NCBI GenBank assembly: GCA_028826165.1
Contig: JAPDFW010000092.1
Coordinates: forward strand, 62,001 to 126,000
Direction: 5' to 3'
From: Anaeramoeba ignava
Taxonomy: Eukaryota; Metamonada; Anaeramoebidae
Length of the DNA stretch: 64,000 nt
The number at the start of each line of letters is the position of its first letter. Position 1 is the stretch's first letter. The notes below the pieces were generated by a model that saw nothing but the letters and a program-made list of their open reading frames with translations, was not told where the DNA came from and made no database searches. Positions 57,401-64,000 of the stretch are shown one piece after another. The position numbers and the translations under genes are program-made.

Positions 57401-60400
57401 TGCAATCTGTTTTCTGAAAGCATATCCCGAATTTATGAAGAGATCCATCTTAGTTTTTGAAAAAGAAGAAATGGAAAACAATATCACTGAATTCTCTGCT
57501 CAATTATTCACATTGACATCCTTAATCCCGACTTTTTGCGAACGGGATCATCTTCTTGAAGTTTTAATTCAAACATTAGAAATGATATTTCGGATGGCGC
57601 TAATTCCCCATCCTTACGATTCCAAAAAAACCAAATTCATCATCGATTGCGAAAACAGGCTTATTAGAGATCGTCAAGCTTGGTACACATCGGAAGATTT
57701 CCAATATTCAATCACAAAACTCGCGGGATCAAATTACATGATGATGAAAAATCAAAGTGTTTTTGCAAAACTTTTGAAGGTGTTCCGATACATCCAGGGA
57801 ATCAACCCTATCAAGAGAAAGCAAAGAGAGCATGTTATGTTTGAATCCCGATTGTGGGTTTCAGCATATACAATTGAGGTATTTTTATATCCAATTGTCG
57901 ACAAACTGGAAATCGGGTTTGCCAGTGGTGAAAATGTTGTTGATCCGCATATTTCCAAAGAAAAGGCCCTAATACCTGGCCCTATTACTGATAATCTTCT
58001 TGCAAAAATCAGAGGCATTATTTCTTTGTGTCTCCGAGAGATATTTGATTGGGCAAGTGAGAATAACGAAATTTATTCTGATCTTGATGAAAAAATAGTG
58101 GATGTGAAGGCGCCATTGGAATATCCGTTTAAATATCATAGAATCAAGACCTTCAGTTACGATGTAAGTGCCAAGCCTGTTTCTATGCATTTCCCCTTGC
58201 ATCGAATACTCTCGGCTTTTATTGCACGAGCAACAACACATTGGGGAGTTACACTTGAACAAATTTTCAGCATTCCAAAAATTGAAGATGAATTGATTGA
58301 TAACAAAAATATTGAATTAAATGAAAAAGATAATCAATTAAATAATAATGATAATCAATTAATTGAAAAGAAAAGTATTGGATTAAATGAAAAAGACAAT
58401 CAAATAATTGACATAAAAAACCCAAAAAACCTAGTAATATTACTCACACACATTACAAGACTACAAGCGGTTCTCGGCCAGATTTATATCGGTATTTGGG
58501 TCAGAAACGGCCAGTCTATTACTCATCAAGCAAATTTGCAACGCAATCCAATGTTCTCCACATTCTGCATTGATAGAGACATATTTTTACTTCAAACAAT
58601 TGCATGTCTACTTGAACCAGTTGATTTCATCACAAACACAATCGCTTGTTTCGAAGTTTTCGATTGGTTCCAGTTAGACAAAAAGAAAGTTGCAGGACAA
58701 GAAGACGAAAAAGATTCGATTAGCGATGAGGAAGTTATGGAGATCATGTCTCATATTCTTCCATCTGCAGAGATTTCTGTTCTTCCTGAAGAAAAAAAAC
58801 TTGAATTGATGGAAATTATCCGGAAGCAATACAAATCGCGATCCAAACAAAAACCGGATGAAGATTTAATCAAATTGAAAAACAATTACGTGTACCATCT
58901 TCTCAAGCTCTTCATGTATATTGTTATTGATCGCAGTTTGTCAGGAAAAATGACAAAAAAGGATATCTTGCGCAGAGAAATCATCCACATTCTTTGCGAA
59001 ACGGATCTGACCCACAGCGAATTAGTGCGCAGAATCCCCAAGTCGATGCATGAAGATGTTGATATCAGCGAAATACTCTACGAAGTTGCGGAACAAACAG
59101 GTCCGCAAGATGAATTTGTTTTGCGCAAAAATTTCTGGAAAGAATATGAAGGCCACTATTTTTTGCACTACACAAATTCGCAAGTCCAAGTTTCCGAAGA
59201 GCGATATTTCGACTATCTAAACAGCGAGAACAGGACGCGGCAAATCAAGCTTCCTGTTCATGTTCCCCTTCCAAAATTCAGAGAGACAAACCCAGCATTT
59301 AAAGTATTGCCTCGCGTTATTTCTTCCCATATGTTCCACACAATTCTGTTTACAATTCTCCACAACGCAGTCGCGCAAAACGCACGCACATCGGATCTTC
59401 TTGTTTTAATAACCCTCCATTTTGTCCATCTTTGTCTCGAGCTCGATCCAGTGTATATCGACGATGAAAATCAAGACTCCCAATCTATTATTCTTGAAAA
59501 TGATCCAAATGACGAGAAAATTGTTGCCGAAACATTTACCGAAATTTCTTTCCCAAGTGCTTCAAGTTTCGTTAGAAATTCCTGCCATATGATCAATACT
59601 CTCAATGGCGAGGAGAGCTTTGTCTCGTTGATTGTCGCCTTGTATAACAATCCTGACCAGAAAGACAATATCGAATTATTGAAACAAATTTTGAAATTAT
59701 TTTCTCAAAAAAATTCTCAAGCACAAAAAATTATTGCAAATGAAATTCCAGATTTCCAGAAGAAAATCATGAATCCCGACTGGGAAAATACCCAAAAAAT
59801 GATACAAGAAAAACAACGCCTTTTGATGCAACAATTTTTGCAAAAACAAAAAAACTTCCAAAAAAGCAATCAAGATGAATTAAATTCGCTTGACAGCACC
59901 AATGATTTAAAGGAATTAGAAAAATCAAAAGAAGAAAATGACAGAGAAGATGATTCGTATGATCCAAGTGAATCCAGCGGCGTTTTTGATCCAGACTTTT
60001 CGCGTCTCGGATATGAAAAACAGGTTTCATCAATCAAATGTGTTTTGTGCAGAGATTCCATTTCTCATATTGAAAAGCCTCTGTGTTTAATTTCCTTGAT
60101 ACAAAATTCCCATCTTTGCCGCATTGCACAAACACAATTTGAAAATTCAAATCAAATTCTCCGCGAGAAGGACGACACGCAAAAGCCCAAAGAAGAAAAG
60201 CAAATTCAATCGGAAAAAATTGAATTCAAAGAAGAAGATCAAGAATCAAAAGAATTTTTCCATCAAGAAAAACTCCCAGAATACTTTTTATCGACTTGCG
60301 GACATATTGTGCATTATGACTGCTATCAAAATTACTTCAACTCAATAAACAGGATGTATTCGTTAGGAAATAGTTATCTTGGATCAAATTCAACAGACAT

Positions 60401-61970
60401 TACTCGAGGAGAATTTCTTTGCTCAATGGATCGAAAAATTGCGAACATGATTGTTCCACTTATTCCCACTGAGATTTTCCAGCAAATTGACAAACAAGCT
60501 TTTGATCTGATGCCTCAATTACTTGAAGATCCAAAATACACCGAGAATCCAGACGATTTCTTCTCAAATTCCATTTCTTCTCTTCAATTCTTATCTCAAT
60601 CAACTGATTGGATTTCTTCTCAAAACGAGAAACTACTTCAAACACTTGAAGCCTTTATGAGCCAAACTTACTTCAATTCAACAAAACAACTAATCACAAG
60701 GCTAGCAACATCGCGGATGGAATTTATTACTTTATGGAACTCTCTTGTGCAAACGCTCTCAGCTATCGAAGTTTCCACAAGAGATGCTGAAAACAACAAA
60801 ATCACATCCACACAACAATTTCTCTTGCGATCTCTATTTCGAATATGCTCTCTATTCGGTCGTCATAATCAAACTGGAGTTGAATTGCGAAATTATTTCC
60901 GATCCTCTATATTCAATTTCTTATCCAAAGGTGATCCAATGGAAAAATACTTCGTCCATCCATCAAAAACAGATCTCTTTCTTGCTGTTGTTTCTTTATC
61001 TTCTTTATTCCCCACAAGCTTCCCTTCAAATCTCCAATTCTTGCAAATTTGCAAGCTTGTTTTCCCTGCTTTGGTTTATCAAGCTTTAACAACATTTGGA
61101 ATGGCAAATGAAAAATCAACATTTGAAAATTCGATCCAAAAGTTCCCACTTTTTAAAATGGGAAATATTAAATCAAATGAGTTATCTGTAATATCAAATG
61201 ACAGTGTTTTATTGGAAGAAAAGGAAGTTGTTTCACAAATTGAACGATACATTGTTCCTTTTCTTCGCAAATTGTATCTTTTCAAAATGATTTGTGTTGA
61301 TCAAACCACTTCTACTCAGGCAACAATCTTCGAAGAAACCAATTACGCAACGCTTGCACTCAAACTTGATTTACCGCAATCATTGCACTCCATTCTGTCT
61401 CAACCTCCTTCTTCATGGAACACTGTTTATTCCAAATGGGCGCCGTTATCTTTATCTTTGCCGAGCCAAAAAAGTTTTATTCTTTCTTATTGCGATCCAA
61501 TTTCTTTTGTTCAATTCCCAGAAGTTTTCCAAGAAATTTGGCGTAGATATGAACTTAGTGATGAAGTTGATGGAAAAGTAATTCCAAAACAAGCGGGAAT
61601 GTGTTTGATAACTGGAGAAATTGTTAATTTACTACCGAATAAAACAATACAAGAAAAAGATCAAAAAAATGTTATTGATATTCGAACTCATTCTCATTTA
61701 ATGGGAGGAAATGGTTTATATCTTTGCATAAGAGGAAAATATGCCTCAGGAATTATCACTTATCTTGATGGATTTGGTTCTTTGAATATTGTTTCTCCTT
61801 ATAAGGATCAATGGCATGAAACTGATGTTGGTGTTTTTAGAGGAAAAACTCTTAATTTGGATCTTCAAAGAATGAAAGATTTAAAATTGCTTTTTATTAA
61901 TCATGAATTGTTTAATGAGATTATTAGAACTAGAGAAGCTCATCCAAAATTTTCTTTATTTAGAGATTAA
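54458..61970 (+). CDS. UBR1-type E3 ubiquitin ligase (N-recognin), 5 exons
   Basis: Recognises N-degrons and ubiquitinates them. Exons are 54458-54517, 54637-54820, 56173-56307, 56391-56399 (9 nt) and 56728-61970; 1876 residues. The UBR box (~75-145) reads GVCGKSWESGTLFYQC, RTCGLDPFSAICVDCFL, NGNHEGHDYF, GLGMCDCGDSEAWNPKGFC, KNHKGR, with the zinc ligands and acidic pocket residues present. The microexon supplies GDS of CDCGDSEAW. A winged-helix region is likely near 730-800. The RING-H2 (~1234-1361) has CVLC, then CGHIVHYDC after a long insertion, but its last element is CSMD instead of CPLC. The C-terminal cap (YKDQWHETDVGVFRGK) is typical of UBR1/UBR2, although most of its zinc cysteines are lost. 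UBR3 is a less likely identity. Confidence 0.92.
54821..56172 (+). repeat. UBR intron 2: CAATT pentamer repeat
   Basis: A 1352-nt intron (GTATTT...TAATAG). It is a near-perfect TTCAA/CAATT pentamer at 54850-55030 and degrades into TTCCAATT and AAAATTCAA variants further on. Confidence 0.93.
56391..56399 (+). other. 9-nt coding microexon of the UBR gene
   Basis: GTGATTCTG between TTTTTAG and GTTCGT. With single bases from the flanking exons it encodes Gly-Asp-Ser and rebuilds CDCGDSEAW of the UBR box. Skipping it would keep the frame but delete residues of the N-degron pocket. Included in the UBR gene entry. Confidence 0.85.
56400..56727 (+). repeat. UBR intron 4: AATTTAATTC repeat
   Basis: A 328-nt intron (GTTCGT...TTATAG) of TTTAATTCAAAA and TTTAATTGAAAA units, ending in a TTTAA pentamer run. 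Confidence 0.9.
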
Positions 61971-64000
61971 ACAATCCACAAATTCCCTTTTTTTTTTCCA
62001 ATTTTTCTTTTCTTTTTGAAACAAAATTTTTACAAATAAAAAGATTTTAATTTTTAAATATAAATATTTAATATAAAATATAAATCTATTTAATTAGAAT
62101 ATTTATAATAAAATTAATTAAAATATTTAATTAAATTATATTTAATTTTTAAATATAAAATTAATAAATAATTTTATTAATAATTTAGTAATAAAAATTA
62201 ATATAAATATTTAATATAAATTATAAATCTATTTAATCAGAATATTTATAATAAAATTAATTAAAATATTTAATTAAATTATTATTTAATTTTTAAATAT
62301 AAAATTAATAAATAATTTTATTAATAATTTAGTAATAAAAATTAATATAAATATTTAATATAAATTATAAATCTATTTAATCAGAATATTTATAATAAAA
62401 TTAATTAAATTATTTAATTAAATTATTATTTAATTTTAAATATAAAATTAATAAATAATTTTATTAATAATTTAATAATAAAAATTAATATAAATATTTA
62501 TTATAAATTATAAATCTATTTAATTAGAATATTTATAATAAAATTAATTAAATTATTTAATTTAATTATTATTTAATTATTAAATATAAAATTTATAAAT
62601 AATTTTATTAATAATTTAATAACAAAAATTAATATAAATATTTAATATAAAATATAAATCTATTTATTAAGAATATTTATAATAAAATTAATTAAATTAT
62701 TTAATTAAATTATTATTTAATTTTTAAATATAAAATTAATAAATATTTTTATTAAAAATTTAATAATAAAAATTAATATAAATATTTAATATAAATTATA
62801 AATCTATTTAATTAGAATATTTATAATAAAATTAATTAAAATAGTTAATTTAATTATTATTTAATTTTTAAATATAAAATTAATAAATAATTTTATAAAT
62901 AATTTAATAATAAAAATTAATATAAATATTTAATATAAATTATAAATCTATTTAATTAGAATATTTATAATAAAATTAATTAAAATATTTAATTAAATTA
63001 TTATTTAATTATTAAATATAAAATTAATAAATAATTTTATTAATAATTTAATAATAAAAATTAATATAAATATTTATTATAAAATATAAATCTATTTAAT
63101 TAGAATATTTATAATAAAATTAATTAAATTATTTAATTAAATTATTATTTAATTTTTAAATATAAAATTAATAAATATTTTTATAAAAAAATTAATAATA
63201 AAAATTAATATAAATATTTATTATAAAAATATAAATCTATTTAATTAGAATATTTATAATAAAATTAATTAAAATATTTAATTTAATTATTATTTAATTT
63301 TTAAATATAAAATTAATAAATAATTTTATTAATAATTTAATAATAAAAATAAATATAAATATTTAATATAAAATATAAATCTATTTAATTAGAATATTTA
63401 TAATAAAATTAATTAAAATAGTTAATTAAATTATTATTTAATTTTTAAATATAAAATTAATAAATATTTTTATAAATAATTTAATAATAAAAATTAATAT
63501 AAATATTTAATATAAATTATAAATCTATTTAATTAGAATATTTATAATAAAATTAATTAAAATAGTTAATTAAATTATTATTTAATTATTAAATATAAAA
63601 TTAATAAATAATTTTATTAATAATTTAATAATAAAAATTAATATAAATATTTATTATAAAATATAAATCTATTTAATTAGAATATTTATAATAAAAATTA
63701 ATTAAAATATTTAATTAAATTATTATTTAATTTTTAAATATAAAATTAATAAATATTTTTATAAAAATTAATAATAAAAATTAATATAAATATTTAATAT
63801 AAATTATAAATCTATTTAATTAGAATATTTATAATAAAATTAATTAAAATATTTAATTTAATTATTATTTAATTTTTAAATATAAAATTAATAAATAATT
63901 TTTTATTAATAATTTAATAATAAAAATAAATATAAATATTTAATATAAAATATAAATCTATTTAATTAGAATATTTATAATAAAATTAATTAAAATAGTT
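61971..64000. repeat. 144-bp AT satellite array running off the window
   Basis: Regular tandem array. The landmark TAAATCTATTT starts at 62081, 62224, 62368, 62511, 62655, 62799, 62943, 63087, 63232, 63376, 63520, 63664, 63807 and 63953, a spacing of 143-146 nt. At least 13 monomers are present and the array continues past the right edge. Monomers differ by a few substitutions and indels. Nothing coding is seen. Confidence 0.95.

Noticed and set aside
1-64000. Virus, plasmid or bacterial insert in the window
   Set aside because: Introns, eukaryotic families and the same promoter element and composition occur throughout. No capsid, polymerase, integrase or operon-like block was found.

Overview
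This window is very AT-rich nuclear DNA from a protist. It holds spliceosomal introns (mostly GTA...AG), eukaryote-only gene families (APC3/CDC27, eIF3h, RPL10A, Ras, RasGEF, UBR ubiquitin ligase, cofilin, actin-like protein, BEACH and RCC1-BTB proteins), one tRNA gene and no bacterial operon structure. TAA, TGA and TAG all end real genes, so the code looks standard. The long N/Q/E-rich tracts, tandem RCC1-BTB genes, Ras/RasGEF genes and calponin-homology proteins suggest a free-living amoeboid lineage. An Anaeramoeba-like or amoebozoan organism is my best guess, but the sequence alone does not prove it.

Layout. 1-5930: 3' part of a BEACH/pseudokinase/WD40 gene (+) with a ~1.5 kb N/Q/E/S tract. 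6048-7904: unrecognised coiled-coil protein (-). 7991-11797: CDC27/APC3 in five exons (+). 11887-11959: tRNA-Arg(CCG). 12041-19131: RCC1-BTB cluster, two intact copies (+) and one frameshifted copy (-), around a divergent actin-like gene (+). 19183-21766: RasGEF with a talin-head-like N-terminus (-). 21945-22965: eIF3h (-). 24353-26028: RPL10A (-), whose first coding exon is only 5 nt. 26278-30390: multi-pass membrane protein (+) with a Gln/Gly 11-mer repeat and an apparent late frameshift. 30669-31536: SPRING1/C12orf49 homologue (+). 31.6-33.6 kb: ~143-bp satellite. 34060-35020: cofilin (+). 35325-40660: CH-domain protein with tandem beta-rich repeats (-). 40877-45011: six-exon Ras GTPase (-). 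46274-48831: MFSD1-like transporter (-). 48931-52803: second CH/beta-repeat protein (+). 52933-54300: VWA protein (+). 54458-61970: UBR1-type N-recognin (+) with a 9-nt microexon. 61971-64000: 144-bp satellite.

Three genome-wide habits stand out. Genes are packed tightly, with divergent start codons only 86-249 nt apart. Nearly every gene has a T-rich TCATTTTT element just upstream of its ATG, a likely initiator. Almost all large introns and gaps consist of one short-period AT repeat, usually a different repeat in each intron. The Ras gene, for example, is 588 nt of coding sequence spread over 4.1 kb.

Functionally the genes form a mixed housekeeping and signalling set. Several concern the actin cytoskeleton or Ras (cofilin, actin-like protein, two CH proteins, Ras, RasGEF) and two concern ubiquitin (CDC27, UBR). 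Nothing shows that they are co-regulated. All exon structures were worked out by hand from reading-frame continuity, family conservation and GT/AG sites, and have not been tested against transcripts.
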